Below are positions 39,875 to 54,800 of a stretch of DNA of 64,000 bases, in pieces. The stretch comes from Temnothorax longispinosus (Eukaryota; Arthropoda; Insecta; Hymenoptera; Formicidae), in assembly GCF_030848805.1 (NCBI RefSeq), contig NC_092365.1:18343049-18407048 (forward strand). The letters are read 5' to 3'. The notes beneath the pieces are model-generated. The model was given only the letters and a program-made list of their open reading frames with translations, was not told where the DNA came from and ran no database searches. Position numbers and translations under genes: made by a program. Position 1 is the stretch's first letter; each line of letters starts with the position of its first letter.

Positions 39875-42800
39875 TATACGCGTATGCAATTCTTTCTGAA
39901 TATTTATAACGTAGAACTCGGGGCTGCCGTGACGGCGGTCTCGGGCTACTAGGCGGAATATCATTTGAAGAACGCCCGCGCGCTTATTCATCGCCATAAT
40001 TGAAACGACTCTCGGAATAAAATCCGTTCGCGAGAAACAAGCGAGAAACCATTTTTAACCCCGTCGCTCCTAGCGCAAAAATACGTATCAAGATTATCTA
40101 ATATTAAAAAGGTGGAGAAGTAGGGTAGATCTCGGAGATAGAAAAAAAAGCCTTTCTCGCACCTGCACGTCGACATCATGTACTTTCATTAAAAGAGATT
40201 AGAGAAACGTACGTTGGAGTCCCTCAAGAAAATAAAATGCTCGTGCAGAGTCCTCGTGTAAAATGAGAATGTAATCCTAACATGGAGCCATTACTATTAA
40301 AAGATCGAGAAAACCTTTTACCTTTTCTCACGCCATTTTTCACTGTCGCGTCAATTAGAATTATAAAACATTTATAATAAAATAGCAGAGATTTTAAGAG
40401 ATTTTAACCCTCCGTCTGTATACGTTTCTTTTTTTTTGCATTCTCGGAGTGTATATATACGTGGGTCTGTCATATTTGACTATTTTTCTCCACTTTAAAG
40501 TATATATAAAAAAATCTGAAAAAGTTCACAAAACGTCTGTCTACATTGTAGTCATTTATAGTCATTTTGATAAACATCGTTTATTTATTATTTTCTGGCA
40601 GACTTGCAAGTTTTATAATTACGAGCGGATATATCATTCTGGCTCGGACGCCGTACACCCACGTATACAGACTGAGGATTAAAAAAGTGTATATAGTGTG
40701 TTTGTAATATATACACGTTATAAATGTGTTTGTTTTTTTTTTTTTTTTCAAAAAACGCACAATATCGAGTTTTTTACACATATTGATGATAAAAGCAAAA
40801 GTCTTTAATTGAATACATACATTCATTTATAATAAACAAATCCATATTTCATCAAATTCATGACAGGAATAACGGCTCGTAGAAAACCACAGCATGTTTA
40901 TATTACCGTAACGAGTTTTTGTTAAATAATATTTTTCGCGCTCGCGCGACGAAAGGTCATGCACGAACAGACAATAAATTGAATTATGGTGCTTAAATAA
41001 AAGCAATCATTAGCGCGACTGTAACAAACTGCAATCGTTCAATCAAACTGTTAAGAGGGATCCGTGTATATGCGCGGGCTGGTTAAATCGAAAATTCATA
41101 AAACAATACACGTGCTCGTGGATAACCCATCTTGACCTCGATATGAGTATTTCGAATTGTTTGTAATTCACCGCGTGTCGGAATATTCGATCCCACAGAA
41201 TATTGAGATTCAATATCTTAAGAACTAAGGAAAATAGCCCACAAATATTGGATACTTCCTCACGTGTAACAGTTTTATATTTCCAACTTCCTTTTTCACC
41301 CCGTTCTCGTCGCATACGGTGCTTTTCATAACCGAGTAAGGGAGGCTCTTGAAAAACTCTCGACATTAAAAATGACTGAAAGATGTAGGACGGTCTTTAC
41401 TCCAAAAAATGTAATTTTTAAAATAATTTTTATATATAATACTTCACGTACACAAAAGCATGGGTGCGCGCGCTTATAAATTCAGTTATATGTTCAAACA
41501 TAAACATCTCATTATACCAACCGGCAAATCCTAGTTAAAAATACTATGAAAAATTAATATACCTCTGTGCACTTTCAAATGGCCGAATTGAAACAATGCA
41601 ATTATCTCGTAGTTTGATAAATGCGATATTTTCGGATTTCCCTATTAGAGCGTGATCGATAAGGGCTAATTAATTTATCAGCGTCGATAGCGCGGTGTAT
41701 GCGCTTTAATTTAACTTGGATTATCGCAAAACATGCTCTCTCCGTATCGGTAAAAAAAAATAAATTAAAAACCAGCCACTTTATTTTATTATTTTATGAA
41801 ATATTTTCGTGCTGGATATGATAAGAGGGCTTGTCAGTTTTCGCGATTATTTTATTTAAAAAAAGCGAACACCTGACCTTTCTGAACTGCTAGATTTTTT
41901 AAAAAGGATATCGTTTTTTATATACGTCCCTTTATTGCTTCTGGAAGGCAAATTAATTAATATCCTTAGCTTGTGAGAAATGTTATCTTAAAGGTACTTG
42001 AAATTCTCCGGTAATGTCGGTTGCACGAATGAACGCTAAGAGACCGAAAAGCAAACATTCTCATGATCTTCCAGCTCGAATACATATATATCTACTATAT
42101 ACGTTAGCTCGCACAGGAACTGCTATCCGCGAGTGTCCCCATTAATATTCGGTGCTTTCATATTTCACTCAGCAAGATCTGAACCAACCAAAATGTGCCC
42201 GATGCAGAAACTCTGGGATACACGTAAATCTCAAGTATGATATTTACGAATCTCTTAGCGATCACCGACTGTAACGAATCTCGTTCTCTTTCCCCTCCTC
42301 TTCCTTCTTCTCTCTTATAACTCTTATATTACGTAACGTACAACAACAACGTGTAAAAAGCATAAAGCTTTACGAAAACAATCGGCTTGTAAGTTTCAAA
42401 CGCTTTTCAAAACATTTATTCATATATATTTTTCATCGCCTTATCGTAAACCCAAATTAAAATGGCAAAAGTCTAATTTTTATTTTTCGTTTTTTAATAA
42501 TTGATATTATAATTATATTTAAACACATCTGTAATTATAATTACTTATATTGTAATTGTATGTGTGTATAAATATCCCTTAATGTGTCTACGTGAGTCTA
42601 CGGCGTCTGAGCCAAAATGATATCTGCTCGTAACTGTAAAACTTGGAAGCCTGCCAGAAAATATTAAATAAACGATAGTTATCAAAATGACTATAAAATC
42701 GTCAACTACAATGTAAACAGACGTTTCATGAATGTTTTCAGATTTTTTAAAATACTTCAAGGTTATAAGGAAATATAGCGTCGAACGTGACAGACCCACC

Positions 42801-45800
42801 TAGAAGGTATCGACGAAAAAAGATATGTACATTAAGGGATATATGTATAAATAAAATAAAAAATTAATTAAATTGTAAAATGTAATTGCGTTCACTTATT
42901 TTACAATTTAATTAACTTTTTATTTTATTTATACATATATCACTTAATGCGCATACCTTTTTCGGTACCTTCTACGGTAAATACTAATACGTTTGATTAT
43001 TAAATAATCAATTATTTAAATAAGAATAATACGAAGATTTAGCAAATATTTTTCCGCTAAATATTAAAAAGTGTACATTAATCATCTACGGCACTTGACT
43101 GCTCAATTAAGAATTGACAACTATACGAGGTTCTGGCCAACCCTCCTGCGTGCAAAACGTCCCATGTTTTCTTTTCCAATAAAAATAGTAGTTTGAGCGT
43201 GGGACAAGAACGACTGAAAGAACTGCGAGAGCATGTCCCGTCCTCTCTCGTCCGACAGGCACGAAGAAAGGACACGGAAAGAAAAGCAATCATCAGTTTG
43301 TTATATAGGTTCGCTCAAACATCCTTTTCGTCGGAAAAGTTGTTCTCGAGACGCAGATTGCTTTCAGCCGGCCGTTGGAATTTTTTACATTATGCACACG
43401 CGGTAATTACTCGTACCTAATTTTCACTTTATTCAACCAACTTTATTGATATAATAAATTCTATAAAATTGGAGCTCGTTTATTCACTTCCAATTTCAGG
43501 TCAGTTCATTATCGTTTCAAATGTAAAGAATAATCATTAGAATTTTTGAGGAGCCACACTCACAGAAGAAAGAACGCCAGATTTCTGAAGGTTTTCTAAT
43601 CTATTTAACCGTCTCTTTTGGCCGGAAAAATCCTGGAAGAGAGAACCGAAACTCCATCAGTATCGAAACTCCGAAAATAAAGTGTTAACGTTTCGTTTTG
43701 GGACACGCTGTACACGCGAAAATTGCATTATCGAAATTCGATGAGAGCGACGAGCGTCGAAAATCACCGCGCGCGCCGAAAAATTCGACGTGCGCGCGCG
43801 ATCGAAGGAAAAAAAAGAGGCAGAGAGAGAGAGAAAAGAAGATGCCTTTGGATTTTTTTAATCCCAAAAGTGAGCCGCGACCAGGCTGCCCGGGACGGAA
43901 GGCGACGGAAAGTTAAATCGCGGTAACTTTTTAATTGAAATCGAAAAAGTTCAGGTTGAAGTGAAAGGCGCCGGCGAAGAAATAAATGTCCCGTTGCGTC
44001 GCGTTGCGCCGCCCGACTCAGCTTCTGTGCCATCTTTCTCGTTAAATCTTATAAAAACCGACCGGGAGTTCTCGAACGATAATAATACCGGCCGGACTTC
44101 AATATACAGCCTCTCTTCTCTCCCGCCTACCCCTTCGCGATTTCCCGTTCGGCTTCCTTCTATAGGCGCCGCGACGCTTATTGGGGATATTCAATCTTAA
44201 TCTTGATCGATGTTCGATGCTTCCTTCCATAATCGATCATTTGACGGGTATAACGAAACCTCACGCTCTCTGGTTTCCAAGATTTGTGCTAAAGCCGGAA
44301 AAATTTTTTTTCCGTCTCTCTCTCGGAGTAGGGACATTAAAAATGTTTTTTCAGCGTCGCCGATCCCACGCGGAAGCCGCGGCTTCCGCGAGAACAAAGG
44401 AGAACGGAAGAAGATAGAATCGTTCGCGAAGAGAGAAGTACGATGAGAAAATTGCACGAAGGAGAAGGAGGAAAACTGGTGTAGGAGTCGCGCTATTGAA
44501 GGAAAATGAAGCGGAAGAGATAAAGCTGACGAAACAAGGCGACTGAAGCGGCGTCCCTATTATATATATAATTTTGATTTTTCAAATTTTCTCAAAGAAA
44601 CATCACGGCGATACGTTGGTTATTTAATTTTTCCCTGATGTGAGCGAGAACTGCGGTGTATCCTATACTTTCAAGTAAAAATTATATTCGGTATTATTTC
44701 GATAAATTCAATTTCCTAGCAAGCAAAAAGAAGAAGCGTGGTGGATTGAAAAATATGGACTCTTAGTGCAATTGATTCTCCGGTTACATTTGTAAAATTA
44801 GATATCTCTGTCTATTATTCCACTGCGATGTTTCATTGATTAAATTGTGTTGGCGATTTTTATTTTGAACAGCAAAATGTGCAAAAACATGTTTGAAAAC
44901 AAGTTGCGCTGCGAATATTTAAAAGAAAAAAATTATCTGTCCGTGCTTCCGTAATGGAATTTCAATTAATGAAATAACGCATATGGCAGTGATATTTCAC
45001 TTACTATTTTTAGAACAGAGCAACAGAGTATTTCTCGAATTAACGGATGCGAAGATTGAAGATAAATCAATATCAGTTCACCTCGAGAAAAAAATTATCC
45101 CGCGAATTAATGCTAAAGAGAAAAGAATGAACGCGTCGGTGGCAGGTTTTATTTGCAAGCGAAAGCATATTACTTTGTAAATATTAATTGTTACTCTACT
45201 GTAAAATACTGTTTCACGAAAATATTAATCTTACAAAATTACTGTCTGACGAATATTGGGTAGAATGTACTGCGTCCCGCTTCGTCTGTTCTTTGTACTT
45301 CTTTATTGAAGCAATAAAAGAATATAATGTCTTATGGATTCTGAATGTGTATGGGTGTATCCATGTACCTGTGTGCATGCGTACCGTGTGTCGTGTGTGG
45401 GGATGGTCGAGAGAGGAGAAAAGATTCCTGCAGACTAGTAAAAATGCAATTACCGGACCCGGCTCGCGCTACCGATCAGGACTCTTGTCTTGCTGGAGAA
45501 TTTATGATTTCGAAAGCCCGCCCACGGGAAATAGAAGAAATATTTTGTTTACTCGAACACACGGCTCGTGGCCGACGAAAATGGCTTTCAACCATTTTCG
45601 ACGGCCACTGTGTAATTTTATTGAAAATTTGATCGCCCGCGCAGTTAATAACGCAAAACATTTTCAAAATGCACAATCATTTACGTGGACTGGATGTGCG
45701 TTTCTATAATTGCGCAACGTTTCGGCTTTGCGCAAATTATGCAAAACATCAAATGGCGGTGATTATTGGTAGCGTTAATTACGATAAAAAAATATATTGA

Positions 45801-48800
45801 ATGCTGGACACATAGCATTAAATATTCATTAGCTAGACAAGTATTCAATCACGTGATAACAAAATAATAACTTCAATTAAATAATTGAAAGATACTGATA
45901 AAAATTTATATATCAAAAGTAAAGTGGTTATACTGAAATGCTCGAATAAAAGAAGTTAAATAAAGTAAAATGTGATTTAAAGCCCGTCTCTTTTTATCAA
46001 GCGCGAAAAATCCACTTCTGACGAATAGTAATTCAAGGTTAAATGCGGCACTTTGTTTCAATTTGCTTGAGTCAAAATTGCATTTACATGTAGCCACGTA
46101 AATAACTTAATGGAGAAAAGGGGTATCTGTATGAAAATAAAATTGCGTTTCCGTCCAAGAAGCCGCGTATACGGACCGGGAGGGGGTTGCCGTAAAGCGC
46201 TGTGAAACGAGCGCGTCGACGAAACAAGATTGAAAAATAAATGAAATCGGCGTCGGCGTGCATTCGATGAAAAATCACGAGGGTAAAAATGCGCGAGAGA
46301 AGCAGTTCTGTCGGAAGTAATCAGACCGAGAAGCATCCGCGGATCTTTCGCGCGCCGCGCGTTCGAAAATGCCATGTCAATTTTATCGAGAGTGTTTTAC
46401 GGGAATTTTACCCTCTTCCCCCCCCCTCCCCGTATACACACGTTCTTTGTATTTGTATAACTTCGGTGATTTCATGAGCGTCGTTAGAAATTCGTCCCGA
46501 CGTGATTCCGCGCGTGTTGGAATAAAATCCAATTTACGAGAGGAAAACAGGGCTACGACTGCGAAACTCTCGCTTCCCATAGAAATCAATATATACGACC
46601 TTCCGACTGTAAGCTTACGATCTTATTTTCACTTCTGCTTATACAGGATGAGATAGGATACTGCGATATCAGTCGAAAATATTCGAAGCTTCCGTCCGTT
46701 GACCGGAAATTCGATTTGTGAATAAAAAAGATAACTATTTCTCATGTATGTACATGAATATAATATATTTACAGAGCTATAATGCTATATACGAGAATGT
46801 TTGTAAATTTTGGGATACAAATAGATTTTATTCAACTGCGAAAAATACGTAATTTTTTAATCCAAAGTTCCAATCGGTGATTTTTTTTTAACTCTTTATT
46901 ACAGCTTGTTACCTTCAGCTTGTTGCCTTCAGCGCGTTGCCAAACGAACCAAATAAACGCAATAAATCACAGCTTTTTTAAAATAAAGTTTGATATTTCA
47001 AACATCCTTTTCATATTTTTTGCGTGATATCATACAAGGCGTAAAACAAGTATTACGTAAAATGCATAACTAAAATATACCTTTGTGATGACAACTCGCA
47101 AACGCTTGTAACATATCCCATGAAAATAAGTCACGTTAAAAATGAAGTTATTGTCCCTATGGATTAATATATCTACCTCGCACGAACCTTACATCTATTC
47201 AAATAAATAAAATAGATGATAAAATAGTGAATAAAAAAACACAAGAGAGATAGGCACGCGCGCCCTAACGTTTTTCAAGAGTGAATATAAACCACAATAT
47301 ATTTTTTTTTTTTTTCGAAAATATTCTTTTAAAAACAGTTGCGGTTTGCGATTGCGTTCAGCTTGCGGCGTGTTCCGCAATAAAGAAGTCGTCTTTGCTG
47401 ACTACGTCGAAGACATGTCACGTACAGGCCTCGAACATGTAGAACGATTCTCGATGAGAAACGTCGACGAGCACGAATGTCAATGCCAAACATTTCACGT
47501 GTTCTATATACCGCGGGTTCGATCCAAGACACGCGCGACATTTTACTAATTAAATTGCATCGACAATTTCCAGTCCGAACAGCGAGATTAAAACGATATC
47601 ATATCTGATTAAATCGACGGGGGGGAGGGGAAAGGGAGGGAGGGATCCTGTTTCCTCCAGAAACTCGGAAATTTAGTGAAACTTCCGAAGCACGACCTGG
47701 CAATCCTGATTAATCCTTTCACTTTACGTTGGTAATTTTGGAGCTTATCCTGAACTTCTTTAGCGCAGCAATACTCGATAGTTTACTAAATCAGGGCTTT
47801 AATTTCATTTCCTAACGCCTGATTTCTTTCCCTTTAATTGACTGTCGGATAAAGTTATTCATACGATAAGTTTATCCCCTTTCTTTCCAAATTCTCTCTC
47901 TCTTTCTCTCTCTTTCTCTTTACAAAGTTCACTCTCTTTGTAGCGTTAATAATACAGATGAAAACAATAGTAAGATATTACGTATAGATAAAAGAATACA
48001 TAGCGAACAGAACTGATCAAGCCTAAAATAACCGGCTGCAGAGAAAAAAAAGAAATAAATCAATTGCAATTTGCAAAAAGAATCACGCCTTATTGTATAT
48101 ACTTTTCAGATACCCCGCGAAACCGTCTGGTATTTTCGAGCACGAAAAGTCTGTTACTTATATGAGCGGAAACTTCCGGCGGATGAATCTTCCGAGTGGA
48201 ACTGCATACTTGGGAAGAAGTACATCAGCGGCTGTCGAAGATTCCCGAGAGACCCAAGATCGAAGATTGATCGAGTAGAAACTCTTTTATCATATCGACG
48301 TTTTCCTTCCCGCGAAAAAGTCTCAATGGGCAAGTGTGTTTGCATGAAGTAACATTATTGTCGCTCCTCGCGTCTACCACTTGCGCCAGTAACTTGAAAA
48401 ATATTCACGAAAAAACTTTTCTTTTTACAGAATTTTCATTTCGCCTTAACTTCCAGATTGAATTTCGCGCGAATTAAACGTGAATTATTTCGTCACGGAC
48501 GATTAAAATAAGACTAAAGAGGAAAATCTGGCGAGATATAATTCATTCGACGTTCTCCGAATGATGATGTAATCCTGCCTTTCTTATTAGTCGCACGTAA
48601 ACATTTTCGAAGTACGAAAATTCATCTCGTTCTTAGATAAGGGGATTTGTGATTCGAGAGTCAGATGTCGTTCGCCTCGACGAGATAGCGACGGTTGTCT
48701 ACTTTGTCTCTCTCTCTCTCCCTCTCTGTTTCTCATCTCACTTATACTTGCCTTTGCCGGCTAACGATATCGTGCGTATCGCGATACATGTGTGCGATAT

Positions 48801-51800
48801 ACACACACGACTAGGTCTAACAAGAACCGTATTTACGAAGCCGGCGATGGCCGCATGCGAGAACGCTTCGTGTAACTAATCGCGTATCCCGTGCTATTGC
48901 TAAGAAACGCGCTCAAGAAACATCCCTTTGAAAGCAGTGGTTCGCAACACAGTAGTTCTGCAAATATTCACATATCTCTATAAAGTTATGAAATTTCCAC
49001 GGTAAAATGGTACGTATATTGTCTCGTTTGTTGTAAAAAAGAAAAAAAAATTTTTTTTCGTGATTTCTTACAGAATGTAGTGACCCAAATTTACCAGAAA
49101 ATGGACACCTAACGCCATTTCAATTTAACTTGCAAGTACATTTTTGTTAGCAGAAATGTTGAGGCAAGGTATGTAGCCCCAGCAAGGTATAAACCACTGG
49201 AAATGAAGGACTTCTTGTAGATTAATGGAATAAATAATGGAGCGTTGTTCGTCGTTTATGTCCAACGTTATGCGCAAATGATAAATGCGGAAATTATCTG
49301 AGTGTGTCTCTTACCCATCTCTGTATTCTCTTTTAACAAGCCAATATTACGAATAGTTAAACTACAGAATATGTTCGTATATGGTTCATCTCTAATGCAC
49401 TTTAACGCGAGTGCATTCCAGTGATATTGGTGGAACCATACGCTGCATTGTGTTACCAGGCAACAAGAGATAACTTCTCTTGAAGATTCTCGAGCTGCAC
49501 GAAGAAGCGCCCAAGTACGCGAACCATAAGGAATCAGAATACGACGAAATTGAGGAAAGTAAACAAAAGCGTCGAGCGTGCAGATGTTTAATCGCCAAGT
49601 ACGTAATTTAATTTCTCTCGAAAAAATATTTCGTCGTACATGTGCATTATCTCATCCTTTCGAACCAAGGTTATATATGTATATTTTAAAAAGTGTTCGC
49701 GAGAAATTCGATTAAGATTACGAACTGGATCGAAAATAAGAAAAAGATAACAAAAACGAGAATTATTCTTAGCATAAATTGAAACATTGTTCCAAAATAA
49801 AAACGGAGAGAGTTAAGTAAGAGAATATCTATATGATATATTTATTGATAAAAACGGAAGAATAATCTTCGTTTTTATTAGCAAAAAAAATTGAAAACGT
49901 TCAGGATCATACATTGTGTATAATAAAATAAAATATTTATTATTCAGAAATAATAACGCGCATCAATCAGAAGAACATGATGATCTAAGCTTTTAAAGAG
50001 GAGGTGCAAAACGAATTTGAATCTCAGGGTGATCGATTACGCCGCTCGTTCACGTCGTGAAAAATCGCACCACTATTCCCGGGTTAATAACTTTTCTAAT
50101 GGAAAGTGATAAAGTACTATTTTAACGCGTTACGTGCATTCGACGGAGCAGGAAAGGCCATTAACGGTTTTTGTGTAAACCTATGACTAACATGATGAGC
50201 CAGCAAGATGCGTTATATAATCGTTCAACGATGTTACACACGCGCGCGATCGTGTCGGCTAATAAACAAGCATTAAATTTTTCAGCTAAAAATTCCGAAA
50301 TGAGCCACTCGATTTCGCAACATAAAGCAAATTCAATACAGACGAGCAACAAAATTAACTTAAATTATTTTCGCTGATAAAATATATCATCGCGTAATAA
50401 TACAAATTGATTTAGAGAAGAAAATTCACAATATTTATTTCAATTCCAGAATCGTATAATTATGTCGGATATCTGAGAAAAAATCACATATCGACATCCA
50501 TTCATCGTCGGCAATATAGCAGTTTAATAACATGATAAATTAACAAATTATCAAACAAATTCAATTTAGTATTTTTTTTTTAAATATGTATCATAAATTA
50601 ATGTGAGATAACTCTCTCGCGATTATTTTATGATACATATCAATAATTATGATGATTTCTGAATTCCTACATCTCTGGCCAAGATTATTTATTTCGGCGA
50701 AAAATATAGAAACAGATTTACACACCACTTGTGGGCGGTAAATGTACTCGAATTTTCGCTATAGTATAAAGTGTCGTTGACATTTTATATTGTGCGAGTT
50801 AATAAAATGGAAACCGTGAAATGTGTGGCTTTTCTATCCCGCCTACGCCGAGAATAATAAAATTCCTCTCGTCGTGAATCACATACGCGGGGGGTAGCTA
50901 TACAGTTTTAATTGCGGGAATTCTTTCCCCGAGATATTTCGAAGCAGTTCTCTCGGCGCTTACCACCGTCGGATTCAACGCGTTACGCAACGTACCGTTG
51001 CAAAATTATTACATTATAAACATTGTTACGCGAAATAGTTTGCCTCTGCGAATATATCGGATCCCACACCAACCGTGAAATTCACATTAGAATGTTATGG
51101 AAATATCATATGGAAATATTATGCTCGCTCTCGCTACTGTTATTATTACTGTATAATGCACAATTATTATTTGACAGATGTTGAAATTAACATAAAATCG
51201 CATTTGATAATGTGGACATTTAGAATGAATATTTATCGGATGTGAACAGAATGTTATTACATCACGTTAAAATAAATTGTATCGGTTAATGAATTATGTT
51301 GTACAACGAATGTACTAATTGACGTTTTCATGCGAGAGGAGTATCTTGAATTTCCTCTATTTTCCTTCTCTATTCTCTGTTTGAACAAAAACGGGGACGG
51401 AACAGAATTAATTAGAACTCACTTAACTTCAGTCTTTAGCAGTTTAACTTTAAACTTATAAACTTTAAACATCGCAAACATATAGCGTTACGTCTAGCGT
51501 CGTTGCCCTCGCGGATTCTAATTTTGTATAGGAGAGCTCGCAGGTTATTGTTGCAAATGCGTATCAATTGTATCATCGTAGAATAATGCTATTATCGTAC
51601 GGCGAGATTAAAGCGTTGCGATTAGATAAAGCGACCGGAGTTTAAATACTAGATTTATCCATCAATTTTCTTCGATTATCAGTCAATAACACCTATAAAT
51701 GAGAGATCACGCGTTCCCGTAAAAACAATCGTCATCGTAATATCGACAGCAGTTTATATTTAGCCCTTCGCAGTTTCCGATAAATTCATGCAATAATCCA

Positions 51801-54800
51801 TGACGATCTGCATAATCCTCGACGTTGTTTTCGCTCAATTGCATAAGCTATTTTAACTGCGGGACTTACTCCATGTATATAAATGCATGACACAGAACAC
51901 GGTGAAATCGCGCGAATTGAATTATACTTTTCTGTATTTATTTGATTATCTCTATAAAAATGTACATTTATAAACTTCTTCTATCAAAAAATCTATCTCA
52001 AAGTTTCACAACAGTTCAGAGCTGTGTCCACCATTTTTCATCAATAATCGAGCGCGTTCTGTAGAATCTACTTTTTACGAAGCTTCTTTTTTATTTTACG
52101 ATTCGAGATCTCCTTTTTATTTTACGAGGCCTCTTCTCGGCCTCGAAATTTGAGAAATTGGGCCAGTTCGTTTTTTTTCTAGCTGCGCTTTATCGCGCAT
52201 TTCGTATTTGAAGCAGCATATATTTTCGGGAAAACTCGGACAGAGAGAAAGCCGAAAGGAGTAAAATACCGAAAGTAATTAAACATGTTTAGTAATATGG
52301 CGATCCTCGCATTGTATAATCGCGTTCCCGGTGGAAGGCGACCTGGGGAATCGGCATTCATTCCTGTATTCCGGAAAGCGTCTCGACTACAGTACACGAT
52401 CCCGAATGCAGGTCGTATGACGTAATTAGGGATACAGAAACAATGCACGGCTTTGCCACCGCCGTTCTATTAATGCCGCTTAATCTCCGATGCCAATAAT
52501 TACTCTCAGACCGAATATTACATTGCCTTGAAGCGCCGCTATTCGCCCGACATGAATTCAAACACGGGCCGCGCGCAGTTTCGTTTTAATATATCCTCAT
52601 GTTTTAGTCATAAATATGACTGCTGTATGATTAATTTATCAGTTCATTTCAATTGATAGCGTAATAATGCGGTGCCTCGGATCTTTTAAAATTTCGATAG
52701 TGCTTAATTGAATTGCTGATTTGAAAAAAAAAAAAAGAAAGCCAGTTTAACCGCCTAACTAGAATTCTCTGGAAACTAAAGAAACCTTTTTGCTTTGTGA
52801 TTTTGCGCACACACACACAAACACACAGAAACTCGGGCTATTTCTCGTATGTTATTGTACATTCGTACCATTTATATTTTGCATTGTTTATGCTGTACTA
52901 TTTATCCTTTTACGCCGAAAGACAAAAGAAAGGAGAAAAAAAAGAGACAGAATTCTTCCATTTCACGGATCAGCTACCTAAAATCATTCCCGTATTTTTT
53001 ACCGTGCTCGCCCAACGAACGTTACACGACGCGGGATTTTAAAACGCGTGAAACGCGGCATTCATTTCGCTCGTATGTTTCTTTTTTTTTTGCCTCGCGC
53101 TAAAAACATAATCGCCTCGCGCATTCATCTACCCGGAACAATCGTGCATCGCGCGCAATGACTGGCGACAATAACGGAATCAATAGCACATCACGTTTCG
53201 ATAAATTAATGCCACACGTTTTATTTCCGCCACTCCGCGCGCGCACCACGCGTGTTTCCTCCCTGCCCAACCCCCTCCCGCTGCATTAAAACAACGCGAT
53301 GTTGCAGGTATTTACAGCGGGACGCCAGTTCCCGAGTAATTCTTCCTAATTGCCAGGGCGGCGCAGACTGGGATTAAAATGCACGGTGCGTGGTGGAAAT
53401 AGTTAATGCCCACCACACACTCGCGAGAATAAAAATCTCTTTCGTTCCCTTGTACATATATATATGTATATATCGTCCTTTTCTTTCTTTTTCTTTTTCT
53501 CGATAAAATAATTCGTTGAAAAAGGCCGTGGTATATCCTCCTAATAAAATTGTGTTGAGCAAAAGCGAGTAACTTAATAGAGATTTGGGAAAACTTTAAA
53601 GAGAATATATATTTTTTAACAACGGGCTTTTTTTAAGCCATGCTGCAAATTTCGATATTTATATCGAAATTTACACGTGCATTGCGGTTTAGACGCGTAT
53701 TGCTTCCTGATAATTATTAAATTTAATTATAAAGTTTGTGCTGGCGCGTGCGAAATATATTTAATATAGTCAAAAACAATGAAGCTGAGAAAGGGAGCGT
53801 AACCCTCGTCACCGTGAATTAAAGTAAAAGGGCAAATGGTGCAGTGGGACGCACGCGGTATTAAAGAGGCCGGAGTGTCGGAAGGGGGATGATTAATCGT
53901 CGAGCAATCTCTCCTATGCGTTCGTAGAAAAAAAAAAAAGAAAGGAAAAAAGGAAGACACGCGTAGGCGAACACGAGAACGACCGATGATATGACATGTT
54001 TACTAAATGTATCGCACAATCTTGATCTACGGCCCTTGACTAATGACACTTATTACGTATACGGCATAAATTCGTATATCCGATAAAAAAGAAATGTAGA
54101 ACATCTTATCGACGGAGACGGTTTTAATTTGTCAAGAATGCAGTGATTTGATAATTAAAAATAAAAATCCGTTTCAAACGGCGAAGCAATAAAGATTTCT
54201 TTTCGTCGTTTACAATAGAGTTTGTATTTATCGCGCTGTAGAACCGCGAGGCGCGATTAAAACAGTAAAAAAAAAATTATGAACACATGTTGATGGTACG
54301 ATTAAATCTGTGTACTTATATCGTTGGAATTTGATTTATAGATTTCCAGAGGCTCTCGAGTTCTGACAGCCACAGGGGTTCCCCGGGTTTCACTTCTCGG
54401 GGCTGTACCTTAAGTAATTTGAATGGAGAATTAAAAATTTAGCAAGCAGCCGGACATAAAGTTTGATACGGAAAGATCAAAATCTCTTTGAGGATAGATT
54501 CTCTTGCGCGTGCAGAATCTCTTCTGGAATATCCCGCGTGCGAGATAGCGGGCTCGAAATGCCTCAACGATCTAATGTATTCCTTTGATACGTTTCGGAT
54601 CGCGCGCGTCCAACTTTCTGAATAAGAGACAACACCTTTACATATCGCGATACTAAATATTTTCTTCAAATTCAATAATGCACTCGCTCGCGCTATCTCA
54701 ACATTGTACTTACAGCTCCCTATCTTAAGGAATTGCATCGAGTCCTGAGACACGTGACGGAGGTGACGGTGCGTGACGAGTAAAATTCACAGATAATTTT

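Noticed and set aside
39527..39952. 141-codon plus-strand frame with a long Cys-Val run
   Set aside because: Produced by the (GT)35 microsatellite.
41043..41366. 107-codon minus-strand frame
   Set aside because: Fairly balanced composition, but no domain, no good splice sites checked at the ends, and no start or family support.
40449..42799. Similar peptides encoded by the two MITE-like copies
   Set aside because: The similarity reflects DNA homology between non-coding elements; frames are short and AT-rich with no transposase motif.
45188..45709. 173-codon plus-strand frame
   Set aside because: No recognised domain, mixed composition, crosses a GTGTATGGGTGT-like stretch. Length alone is not convincing in 40 kb of intron.
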